Source: a virus
Direction: 5' to 3' (one strand)
Length of the DNA: 46,941 nt
Virus record (IMG/VR): IMGVR_UViG_3300024257_000017
Span: 1-46,941 of that record
The notes under the pieces are model-generated. The model was not told where the DNA came from, did no database searches, and saw only the letters and a program-made list of their open reading frames with translations. This document shows, one piece after another, positions 32,924 through 42,775 of the stretch. The first letter of the stretch is position 1. Every line of letters begins with the position of its first letter. Made by a program: the position numbers and the translations under genes.

Positions 32924-34819
32924 TTATTTATTTCCGATTTCCACCAATTTCTGTTTAAGTTCCGATATCTTTTCTTTAATATATGGAGCATTAGCTGGTG
33001 CCGCGTCTTTTAATTCTTCTTTATATTCAGCAATGGATTTTTTTAGAAAATTCTTTTCTTGAAGTGGTGGCCACTGATCAATATCCATACCATATTGTAG
33101 AGCGTTAGCCATAAATGTGGTTTGCACTATTTCCATTGTAGGTGAAGCTCCTATACCCCTTGATCTGGCCGACATTTTGAATAATGGATATTCAGTTCCA
33201 TCTTCGTGTTTTATTTTTATAGACCCATCCCTTGAACCGTCTTTATAATCAATTACCAATTTCGATTCAATTTCATCCATTAACATTTTTTTATATTTAT
33301 CTTTTTCATTATCTGGAGCATCTCTGAATTTTTCGAGTATATTTTTGGATTTGTTACCAAATATCGTCATCAATGTCTTTTCACTCAATTTCGACCCATC
33401 TGGTGGAATACCATAAACAGTAATAAACTTATCCAAACTCTTATTGGGAGTAATGCCCAATGTTTCATCAATATGAATTCCATGCAAAATATGTTTTTTA
33501 AATCCATCTTCAATCTGTGGATTGTCCTTAACGGATTCCAAAAATCTAGATAGAAGTCTAGCATCAGCATTTCTCATATTATTATATACTTCCGGATTGG
33601 TTTCTCTAAAAGATGAAGATTGTGCAATCTTAGCAAACGTCCTAACATCAAGTCCATTCATTTTCCCAGATTTCCCAGAAATTCTATTTACAAATTCCGA
33701 GTCGATCCGTTTTCTATATTTTTCAAAATTTGGGCCCAATGTGTCTCGGGCATATTTGTCGTCTTTTAATAATTTTTTCAAAATTTCATTTGAATTTGCA
33801 CTTTCCGCAAATGCACTGGCACCTTCATTAACCTGTTTTTTCAAATCGGCAACATATGACTTTTTACCAGCCTTTTTCTTAAATTCTTCAAGATCGGATT
33901 TGCTCACCCCACCTTTGGTTAATTCTACCGATATTGTGTCAAATACTTTTCCATATCCACCATTGCTCAGAAATACCTGTCCGCTCTTTTTAAGGCTTAT
34001 CCCAACTCTAGTTCCATCTTTTAATTTAACAAACATATCCGAAGAAGTCCCATGACCAGTAGTATTTATAGCGGAATTTCCTTCTGGAGTATCCCACATA
34101 ATTTCATCTATATTATCCATTCCAAACATGCTTTCAATAGATTTGCCAGACGCGATAGCTGCCGTTACCCATTCTTTAGTTAAAACGGATTCCTTTTTAT
34201 TAGCAATATCCATTAATTCAGATTCGATTTCATCCATGGATTTTCCACTCTTAAGCAATCTCAATGTTTTGTGAACCGCGGCTTCTCCTGCTCTCGATTC
34301 CGCTGTTCCGGCACCGACACCCTTTATTCCCGTTTGTTTCGCCTGAGCTTTAGCACCTTCTTTTGTCATCATTAGAGCGGAGTCGGTTTTTTGATGATCA
34401 GTACTAGTCAATTCTTCATGCTTTTTATCAGTGCCTTGATCCCCATTGTCCCGACTATCAGATTTTGGCTCATCTTTTCCTCCAGATTCACCATCAGATT
34501 TTGCCGGTTCTCCAGTTTTAGGATCACCCTTGTAATAATGGCCACCCTTTGGTCCAGTTTCGATTTCCGCTCCGGCCGGTGCATCCTTATCATTCTGAAC
34601 ATACACCTTCCCTATTTTTTCATTCAATGTTTTTACATTTTTCAAATTTGTAATAAATTCATTGATCGTGGGTATATCCCAATCCCATTCGGTTAATATA
34701 TCCCTAAGTGCCATTTGATGACCAAAATCATTGGGATTTGGCATTCCATCGTGGACTCTGTAGCCCCACTCTATTAATAGTGCGTCCAAATATTCATCGG
34801 TGTTAAAGTCAAAACTCAT
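32924..34819 (-). CDS. large protein with GPKGGHYY motif, possibly nuclease-like
   Basis: 631 residues from the ATG at 34819 (GGAG upstream). Residues about 70-100 contain KVYVQNDKDAPAGAEIETGP and then KGGHYYKG, a motif repeatedly found in phage head/portal-associated proteins. A Lys/Asp-rich linker follows (110-145). Residues about 250-300 have TGHGTSSDMFVKLKDGTRVG then ISLKKSG, in which D-x14-S-x-K could be a PD-(D/E)XK-like site. The C-terminal half is helical and charged. No TGA occurs. Whether it is a virion protein, an injected effector or a nuclease cannot be decided from sequence. Confidence 0.75.
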   Translation of the reverse strand: MSFDFNTDEYLDALLIEWGYRVHDGMPNPNDFGHQMALRDILTEWDWDIPTINEFITNLKNVKTLNEKIGKVYVQNDKDAPAGAEIETGPKGGHYYKGDPKTGEPAKSDGESGGKDEPKSDSRDNGDQGTDKKHEELTSTDHQKTDSALMMTKEGAKAQAKQTGIKGVGAGTAESRAGEAAVHKTLRLLKSGKSMDEIESELMDIANKKESVLTKEWVTAAIASGKSIESMFGMDNIDEIMWDTPEGNSAINTTGHGTSSDMFVKLKDGTRVGISLKKSGQVFLSNGGYGKVFDTISVELTKGGVSKSDLEEFKKKAGKKSYVADLKKQVNEGASAFAESANSNEILKKLLKDDKYARDTLGPNFEKYRKRIDSEFVNRISGKSGKMNGLDVRTFAKIAQSSSFRETNPEVYNNMRNADARLLSRFLESVKDNPQIEDGFKKHILHGIHIDETLGITPNKSLDKFITVYGIPPDGSKLSEKTLMTIFGNKSKNILEKFRDAPDNEKDKYKKMLMDEIESKLVIDYKDGSRDGSIKIKHEDGTEYPLFKMSARSRGIGASPTMEIVQTTFMANALQYGMDIDQWPPLQEKNFLKKSIAEYKEELKDAAPANAPYIKEKISELKQKLVEIGNK

Positions 34820-34847
34820 TTTTTTCTCCATTCTTTATATATAAATA

Positions 34848-36137
34848 TTACACAAAATAATTATCGATACTTTTCATATCATAATAATTTACGCCCATAT
34901 CTACAGTTACCAATTTGCCTTGGCTTTCCATAATTCTCTTAATTCCAATCAGTAATTCCTTACCGTCAGTTCCGTTAAAATCGAATAGTAACGAATCATA
35001 AGTGTAAAGTATAAGCTTAGTTTCTGATCTATCCAATATAATTTTAATTTGATTCAAGTATTCATGTACATCTTCGAACTCCAGTAATTGTAACATATAA
35101 TTAAACAATTTTTGTGGATTCATATTTTTTAAATTTGATTTGTATATGGTTTTCCCACTTATGGGAGACACTACGCTATGCATTTTATACTTATTCCACA
35201 ACTTCTGTATATACATATTAACTTGTGCAAAAAAGTCGATTTTTTCAAATTCCCTATCAATTCCCCCATATAATAATTGAAACGTGATCCCTTTGCCCTC
35301 TTTATATTGCTCTGGGGTTAGCTTGTCAGTATCAAAATAAATTTTTCCAAGGTAATCGTGGGGAGATTCTGTAAATTTGAATCCTATTAAATCAGCAATG
35401 ATATACAAGTGATTACCGCTGAAATCATATTCAATCAAGTATCCATCCTTGCCAAATCTACTGATATATTTTTTTCTAGTCTCATCCGATTTATTCAATG
35501 CCGCGTAATTAGTACCACCATACGCATTTGAAGGTCTCCCCGTACTAGTGTACATATTGTAATTCGTATATGCCATGCCGTCTAATGTCCGCAATCCCGC
35601 CGATTCTATGTATTCCATATTGTCCATATACTGATTATTATATAAATCATTTGGTGGTATGAATGTCCATATTCCCAACTCGCCAGCCAAATTTCTGCAA
35701 TATTCCAAGTGCTTCATTATAGGGATGACCGAGTTCAAATTCGATTTTCTATAATGCCTAACGTGAAAAAACTGGTGTGCTGGAGTCGTGATATTATCGA
35801 TCAACAGCGGCTTGTTGTTCATCTGATAGTGGAGCATATTAACATCGATTACATTGTCAAATTTGTATATATGATTCATTTCCTTTTTATCGTACACATA
35901 TTTTTTCTGACCAGTCTCTAATTTGGCCAGAGCGTCATATGGAAGATTCAATGATTCTGTATGATCGAATGCCAAAATAGCGTCGGTATCACTTTCTATG
36001 GGTTTGACGTATAGGACACATAATTTGTTCTGTAATGGGTGTACTTTGGTGTCGGACATAATGGGCACTACAATCCACTCATGGGAACCCCATAGTGCCA
36101 TAAAATCATCCAATTGTGATATTGTTTCAATAACCAT
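34848..36137 (-). CDS. divergent family A DNA polymerase-like protein
   Basis: 429 residues. The order of family A polymerase motifs is visible: STGRPSNAYGGTNYAALNK near 198-216, motif A YLIEYDFSGNHLYIIADL (Asp238), motif B region KGITFQLLYGG at 282-292, and motif C LILYTYDSLLFDF near 375-387 (Asp381; the usual HDE reads YDS). The N-terminal third is too short for a full proofreading domain. It is a second polymerase besides gp43, located beside structural genes. It could be active or have lost activity. No in-frame TGA. Confidence 0.75.
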   Translation of the reverse strand: MVIETISQLDDFMALWGSHEWIVVPIMSDTKVHPLQNKLCVLYVKPIESDTDAILAFDHTESLNLPYDALAKLETGQKKYVYDKKEMNHIYKFDNVIDVNMLHYQMNNKPLLIDNITTPAHQFFHVRHYRKSNLNSVIPIMKHLEYCRNLAGELGIWTFIPPNDLYNNQYMDNMEYIESAGLRTLDGMAYTNYNMYTSTGRPSNAYGGTNYAALNKSDETRKKYISRFGKDGYLIEYDFSGNHLYIIADLIGFKFTESPHDYLGKIYFDTDKLTPEQYKEGKGITFQLLYGGIDREFEKIDFFAQVNMYIQKLWNKYKMHSVVSPISGKTIYKSNLKNMNPQKLFNYMLQLLEFEDVHEYLNQIKIILDRSETKLILYTYDSLLFDFNGTDGKELLIGIKRIMESQGKLVTVDMGVNYYDMKSIDNYFV

Positions 36138-36173
36138 TTATACAACCTTTATTATAAGTATCAGCGTATATGT

Positions 36174-36761
36174 TTAAAACCCCAGTTTTTTTTCGATTGC
36201 TTCCTTTTTTGTTGGGACATCCTGCCAGTATTCTGTGAAGCTAATTGATATGAATGTCTCTGGAAATATGTCTCTCAGCAAGTCCAATGCTTTTATATTT
36301 GATTCTACCACATCATTCAATTTTCCAGATATGACCCAGCGTATTTGACCTTTTGTATAATATGGTAATGGATTTCCAAATTGGGATTTATTGATCTCGA
36401 TTAGTGGAGAATGATTGTCGTTTAATCGTTGAACAAAATACCTGTCCAAATATCCATTTTTGATATCTTTTTTCTTCACTTCCACGGCGTATGGTGTTAC
36501 AAACCAGGTGGATGCTATATTGCCATTTCTGGACTTTTTATATTTGGCGAAATCGGTACTACCCTTTTTTAGTGTAATTATTTCTGGAACAATTGTGTCC
36601 GTAATATAATATTCAATTTTATCCTTTGTGTAATATATAGAATATGGCAAGTCGGCTCTAACCCAGTTACCATTGTCATAGGTAAATTCATTTATCCCAG
36701 TGATACGACCAGTCAATTTACGATCCATTTTATCTCTTATATTTTTAATTTTTTTTATCAT
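36174..36761 (-). CDS. hypothetical protein, 195 aa
   Basis: Basic N-terminus (MIKKIKNIRDKMDRKLTGRI), then YITDTIVPEIITLKKGSTDF, STWFVTPYAVEVKKKDIKNG and DLLRDIFPETFISISFTEYW. It follows the recoded baseplate gene by three bases, so it is probably in the structural operon. The ATG at 36761 has a weak ribosome-binding site; an ATG at 36728 behind AGAG is an alternative. All its tryptophans are TGG. Function unknown. Confidence 0.7.
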   Translation of the reverse strand: MIKKIKNIRDKMDRKLTGRITGINEFTYDNGNWVRADLPYSIYYTKDKIEYYITDTIVPEIITLKKGSTDFAKYKKSRNGNIASTWFVTPYAVEVKKKDIKNGYLDRYFVQRLNDNHSPLIEINKSQFGNPLPYYTKGQIRWVISGKLNDVVESNIKALDLLRDIFPETFISISFTEYWQDVPTKKEAIEKKLGF

Positions 36762-36764
36762 TTT

Positions 36765-39212
36765 TTATAATGCATCCGGAATAATATAACCCAATCGTCT
36801 CATTAATTCAGCTTTCGTTTCCGAGTTCTCAGTCCTTTCAATTTGTTCTTCATTTTCGGCCTTTTCATCTTTTAGGAAATTTCGGTCGGATTTTTCCGTG
36901 TCAAGTTGATCCCTTACGGATATTCTCATTTTTCCCACAATGGAAGTTTTTCAGCTGGACGCGTCCAGCTCTTGTGTAGAACTCATAACCTGAAATAATA
37001 CCCGATCTTTATATTGGGAAGGCAGATAATTGCTTGTAAAACAATTTCCTGGGAAAATCCCAGATATACCATCCAATGTTAATGAGATTTCCAACGCGAC
37101 CATGGGATCAAAATCAATAGAAACCGATTCTTTTTCATCGTATGTAATTAAATATTTCATGACATCCAATCATGGAGTGTCCTTGGTATTTAATAAATTC
37201 CCCCAATATCCATAAACACTGCCAGTCAATGTGTCTTTATCTTCCGATTTGAAATTAAAATCAAAAAATTGTTTTTCGGTAAATTTCAACGTATGTATGC
37301 TTTTGACAGTTTCGGCGGTTTCATCATCGTGATTTTCTGAATCTGACCCTTTTTTATCAATGGCCTCAATACCAACATCGGGACCACTTTCCGTATCAAA
37401 TTTGGAATTTACCCCAGCGGATTTATTACCAAATTTATCAAAATTTCAACCGGGTTTAATATCATGAATCAGCCCGTCTTTATCACCAGGAGCACTACCC
37501 AATTTACTAGCAGCGACAATTTTAATGCCTCCCATTTGGGAAGGTGACGTAATTTCCTCAGCATTATCCCACATCATCGCCATAGCCATTTCATTTGTAA
37601 TTTTAGCATTTAATGATTGTGCAGTAACAATACTATCCTTACCCATAACTGGGAAATGGAATAAACCACCAGTAACAGTTTCTCAATATTTATCCAATTC
37701 ACTCGGAATTTTAAGCAACGATTTTACAGATTGTTTGGTAAGATTCATGTCTACAATCTTTAATGTACCGGGTCTATCTGGTGCAGATACCAATTGCAAA
37801 TCTCATATTCCAACATTTTCATTCATTCTCTCAAACAATTTTTTAAGTGCACTGGTGATATCAGACGCGTCATTGAATACATTTGTTATCAAATAATTCC
37901 AATTGAACATTATATTTCGCATGTATCCTATCTTTAAATTTTTATATTCAGCTGGATCATCAGTTACTTGGAACGTTGGGAAATCCTTATTAAAATCCCG
38001 CAATATCGGATGAACATCAGTAAGATCATCCACATTTCTATGCGATTGTCCAGGTAAAATAAAAAATTTATAATCTGGAGAAATCAATTTATCATGACTT
38101 GATATTTTAGTTGATTGTCATGCCAGCTGATCTGGGGGCAATCCTTCAGTTTCAGCCAATCCAGCCGTTTCGATTGTGTGTTGATCCCCGTTGTCTTTTA
38201 ATATAGGTTCTATACTTCGAATTGAACTTATTACTACACCGTGAGCGTCCACTTTGCTTAAATATTTATTTAATATATTATCTTCTATTCATCCCCATGA
38301 TATATATAATTCATGTGATCTCGGATCGGCACCGGTAGATGGTTCAAATCTATTCTTAATTCATTGTAATGGCATTCCTTCATTGCCAATTCCACCATCA
38401 TCCACATGTTTAAATTTTTCAAGTTTGGTTGAAATGTCCCTTAGAAATGTTTGGAAATTTTGTTTAAGTTCAACTTTTCGGTTATCATTTTTATCCGTTT
38501 TTGCGACATTTATATTGTCCACTGGAGTAATTCGTTGTTTTAATATGTCTAATCCCATTGAAGAAATATTGGTAGTGCAATCGATTCCCCCATCGTCTCT
38601 AGTCGATCATTCAAAATTGGTTACGAGACCAATCATACCATCATAAGTTCCATTGGAATTAAATGAATTTTCCATCATTTTTTTATGTGCCAATATCATA
38701 TCTGGGCTTTTTTCATTTATATCATGTAATACCATATCATTGTCCGAATATGAATATCCCCATTCTAAAATAACAGTTCTACCCGGTTTTAAAAAATATG
38801 GAGTATATTTGGTAACATCGTCAAATGACCAACAAGTCCAATTAATAGTAGCAGTACGCAATGTCGCCAATGTATTTTTATATTCAACACTAATACTTTT
38901 TACTCCAGGCATTGGTCTGTACTGATTATCACCAGTATTTCTAGGAGAATTATACATATCCTCAAAACCATAATATGCTTCTTGATTTTCTTTTAACAAT
39001 CCCCCACCTATTATTACAGGTTTATCATCTTTGATAAGCCCAACCATCCGGATTCAAGTCGATTTTGCAAAAATGTTATTTGCGTCGGCTTTCTTTTTCC
39101 CAGTACCATCGGTCTGCGGACCTTCAAATAGTATGCCTTCTCTATTTAACAACTTTTGTCGTCTGTGCAATTCCGCCCTAATTTTACTATGTATGGGTTG
39201 TAGATTAATCAT
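36765..39212 (-). CDS. baseplate-like structural protein, ten in-frame TGAs
   Basis: Under the standard code this region is a series of fragments. With TGA as Trp it is one 815-residue protein ending in TAA. TGAs are codons 53, 202, 284, 308, 365, 470, 510, 589, 681 and 754, all exactly in frame. Typical contexts are IFAKST-W-IRMVGLIK, LVTNFE-W-STRDDGG and ELYISWG-W-IEDN. TGG occurs about seven times, so both codons serve. Segments such as LKPGRTVILEWGYSYSD and DAHGVVISSIRSIEPI resemble large tail/baseplate proteins of marine T4-type phages. It begins two bases after the gp53-like gene. Confidence 0.93.
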
Positions 39213-39214
39213 TA

Positions 39215-39517
39215 TTAAAACCCCCTATTTAATTCTTCCAAATCACTAAATATTTGTGCAGTGTCGGTGGGTATTCTGATATCCAGTCCAGATTTTAATG
39301 TAAAATTTGCATCATCTATATCATTGGCAAGTGCTATTATCCACCACAACGATGTGTCTCCATAATATTTAAATGCAAGCAAATCTAGCCTGTCACCTTT
39401 TTTGGACATTGTGAAAATATCAGAATCCAATATTGGAATCTTGGGATACAATGTAGTCTTAAATACACGGTTTTTTAAAGAATTTCTTTTTATATTGGTG
39501 TGTGTATATCTACCCAT
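39215..39517 (-). CDS. 53: LysM-like baseplate wedge protein, gp53-like
   Basis: 100 residues. SKKGDRLDLLAFKYYGDTSL, then WWIIALANDI and LKSGLDIRIPTD form a LysM-like fold: a D-x-LD-x-LA-x-x-YYG-x-x-x-x-WW-I-x-x-x-N pattern used by gp53-type baseplate proteins that attach the wedge. It contains no TGA, in contrast to both neighbours. It is separated by three bases from the recoded genes on each side. Confidence 0.8.
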   Translation of the reverse strand: MGRYTHTNIKRNSLKNRVFKTTLYPKIPILDSDIFTMSKKGDRLDLLAFKYYGDTSLWWIIALANDIDDANFTLKSGLDIRIPTDTAQIFSDLEELNRGF

Positions 39518-39520
39518 TTT

Positions 39521-42500
39521 TTAATCCTCCCACGATGGATCAGACCATGAAAATGGTCCATCGCCCTTTCCAGATTGCCCCATTTCCGCGAACAATTCCC
39601 TTAAATCCATCCCATCGGAATGCCTATCGGGATAATTGCCATTTGGATTATCCAAATATGCAGTGGAACTTTTATTATTGTTATTTTTATAATCCAGCCA
39701 ATCCAAATCATAATGCTTACCCTTTTGAGCCGGCTTGTGTTTTCCAATGTATTTATACCCAACACTAACACTTAAATGCTTGGGCAATTTGAAATGATCA
39801 TCCAATTCCCAAGTGGTGTTATCTTCTACCGTTATTGATAAGCTGGTTAAAAATCCTGGAGCCCCCGTTCACATATTACCAATGGTCAATTCGGCAAATG
39901 GAGATACCATTCGTTCCATATCACTATTGGAAAAATCTTTTCAGCTGGGGTAACACATTCCAATTAAATAATTCATTTTTTCTCATAAAATTGGCAGTTC
40001 CTGTTTCGTCTTTGGATATACATTGAAATTGAAACTTATTTCCCTGTCCACTCCAGCGTATGTATATACTTTATCGGGGCGGCCTATGTATTTTTCTTCT
40101 GATCAATCTGGTGTAACACTATCCGATATCCCAGACAGAATGGCTCTGAAAATGATTCATTTATTATTGACCACATCTTTAAATTTAAATGGAATGAAAT
40201 CTCGTACTTCTAAATTGTTAATTTCCTTTGGCTCTTTTCCATTAACACTCCCGTATGGTAGGGCATTAACTTTGTCAACCTTACTTGTCATAAGCTTACT
40301 CGATCCCAAATCGGCCTTAATATGACTAAAACCAGCCTTTTTCAAACCGGCATTAAATGTCTCGGGCCTAAAGAAAAATCCATCTCCGGTTGTTTCAGAC
40401 CCATCTGTAAATTGTCTAAGAATTCCAGCATTACTTTGATCTCCAACATCAATTACAGCAAATTTTTCATCATCACCAAATTGATCTTTTCGAATTCTAT
40501 CTATCTCTCTACTTGCTTCCGCATTATTGCCCAGTAGACTTCCCAGTTTTGATAATAACGGATTTGTTCCCGGATTATCTATAATTGCTTCTTCTTTTCT
40601 GAAATGATAATTCAATGAATTTTCACCCCAATCAACAAGTTTTGTATCTAAAGGATTGGCCGCTTCGAATTCCAAAACGGTAGATGATACAAGTGGTGAT
40701 CCAGTATTCCAATGTCGGTTGATATGAACTGTAGGCGTTATAGAACCCAATGACAATGGATTCCATGTTCTAGTTTCTTCCTTAGTATTAAGGGTCTGCA
40801 ATGCCACTTGTTTTATTCCAAATAGAACACCTTTAGTCGAAAGTATAAATTTGCCGATTCTGAATACATCGGCAATAGTTCTTGATATGGATGTAATTAA
40901 TCCACCACGTACTATGCCCTCATCAAAAGCGCCTGTATTACCCAATCCATATTTATCTCCTATATCATGAAGGTAAAATGGTTGGTTAAATCCTATATCA
41001 TTATGTCCATCTCCAATTCTATAATTGAGTTCATCACCGTCTTTAAATCCACGGCCGTAATAATTATCCAAATTTGTAGCATCATCATTTCCCCACGAAT
41101 CTTTATGCAAATCTTTTAAGCGTGATTGATCACCACGTGTGTTATTTGTTATTGAGCTGCCCTCTCCAATTTTGGCCACGGAAGGAGAATAAGCCTCCCC
41201 CCTATAAAAACCAGTATTCAGAAATTTTGGTGAATTTTCATTCTGTTTGCCCAATTGAAAATTTCTAGTATATGGTTCCATTGTCAATGTGGTACTGGTA
41301 TCAAAATATTGAATTCTAGATCGTCGTTTGTATGTTTTTGTATATGACTTGCCTATACTGAATGTTTTAAACCACGAATCCGTAGGACTTGGAGTATCTT
41401 CTTTTGTAGGTAAAGCGATATTGGAATTCAATGACGACAATGCTTCATATGCATGCCCAAATATATCCGTAAATGTCATGTTTATTGCATCGCCGGTTTT
41501 AAATCTACTGTCTTTAATTGGTCCAAATAAGCTGGCAAATTGTAATGTTGATGTAGGTTTAGTAGACGCTTTATTTGGTAGGTATGTTCCAGCCCAATCA
41601 ATGTTTTCATCCGAATCGGTCAGTATTCTAGTCTGTAATCCATAATTACCAACAAAACTATATTGTTTTGGAATATGAAATGTAGGTTGTTTTCCATCCA
41701 CAAATGATGTATTGATAGCATCTTTAGTTGTGGATCATACTGGAGCAGTCGCTATTCTAGATAATTGTCTAGCTCTAATAGTAGTTGGATTGTGTGCGGC
41801 CAAATTGACATCACCCTCAATCCAATGCAATGAATCTTCAAAATCTACCTCTGGATAATGATCAAAAAATGTTCGGTCTGTTTTCTCATATGATATTGGA
41901 ACACCAGTATCAGCTATGTCTCCTGTCATATATTGAACAGAATCTGCAAATGGAATCGCCGTGTGATGATTAAATGCCGCTCTAGTTTTAGCGTATGAAA
42001 TTGGCAATGTTATCGCCGGAGTGTCATAAACAATATCAGGATTAGTTACCGATGTTTCAATTGGAGGAGCATATCTACTAATATAACTGGCAATTGGAGT
42101 AGTCATAAAATCACTCCCATGTGCGCCCAATGTACTGGGTGTCGTATTTATTGCCGTTTGATATGTTTCACCAGCGGTTGGTCCAGTTAATGTAATCATA
42201 CTTACATTATGAGTTAATGAATCTGAAAATCCCTGCAGATTACTTATGTTATTAGCAATTGGAGTAGTCATAAAATCGCTGTCATATGCATTAGGTGCCG
42301 CAAAGATGATAGGTTCCAATGTATCTAACCCCACAGTATGTCTGGTTGTACTTAGTGCCATTGTGTCATTTGGTGCCAGTTTTGAGTCCCCGTATGCCAT
42401 ATTAAAAGTAAATCCAGCGGGCAATGTCCCAGGTCCCCATTCTCCAGTAACCCCACTAAAATAATTAACAGGACCAGTTTGAATACCTTCACCAGTTGGG

Positions 42501-42775
42501 TGTACCTGACTGCCCACCGCTTCCAGCATATTAGCTAATGCACTTTCATTGGGTCTATCAAATTCTTTATTTCCAGTAACAGTATATCCATGACCATCAT
42601 TAAATGATTGTGCATTACTTGAATTACCAACTCCAGTATCAAGTTGAGAATGCTCAATTGAATGTGCAGGCATGGATGGAGTTTCATTTGATAATCCACC
42701 ATGGCGTCCACCATGTTGACTTAAATTGTCTCCAGCACCAGCTGATAAATCACTTGTTAAATCTATAATACTCAT
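39521..42775 (-). CDS. large tail/baseplate structural protein, six in-frame TGAs
   Basis: A 1084-residue protein if TGA is Trp at codons 347, 873, 891, 931, 945 and 969. The C-terminal domain reads VTPD-W-SEEKYIGRPDKVYTY, ELPIL-W-EKMNYLIGMCYPS-W and TIGNM-W-TGAPGFLTSLS, a conserved tail-protein domain in which the first Trp position is Trp in relatives I recall. The N-terminal third has two pairs of internal repeats (SDFMTTPIA and PISY-x-KT-x-x-x-F). Stop TAG or TAA occurs only at 39521. It overlaps the tape measure stop (TAATG). Confidence 0.92.
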
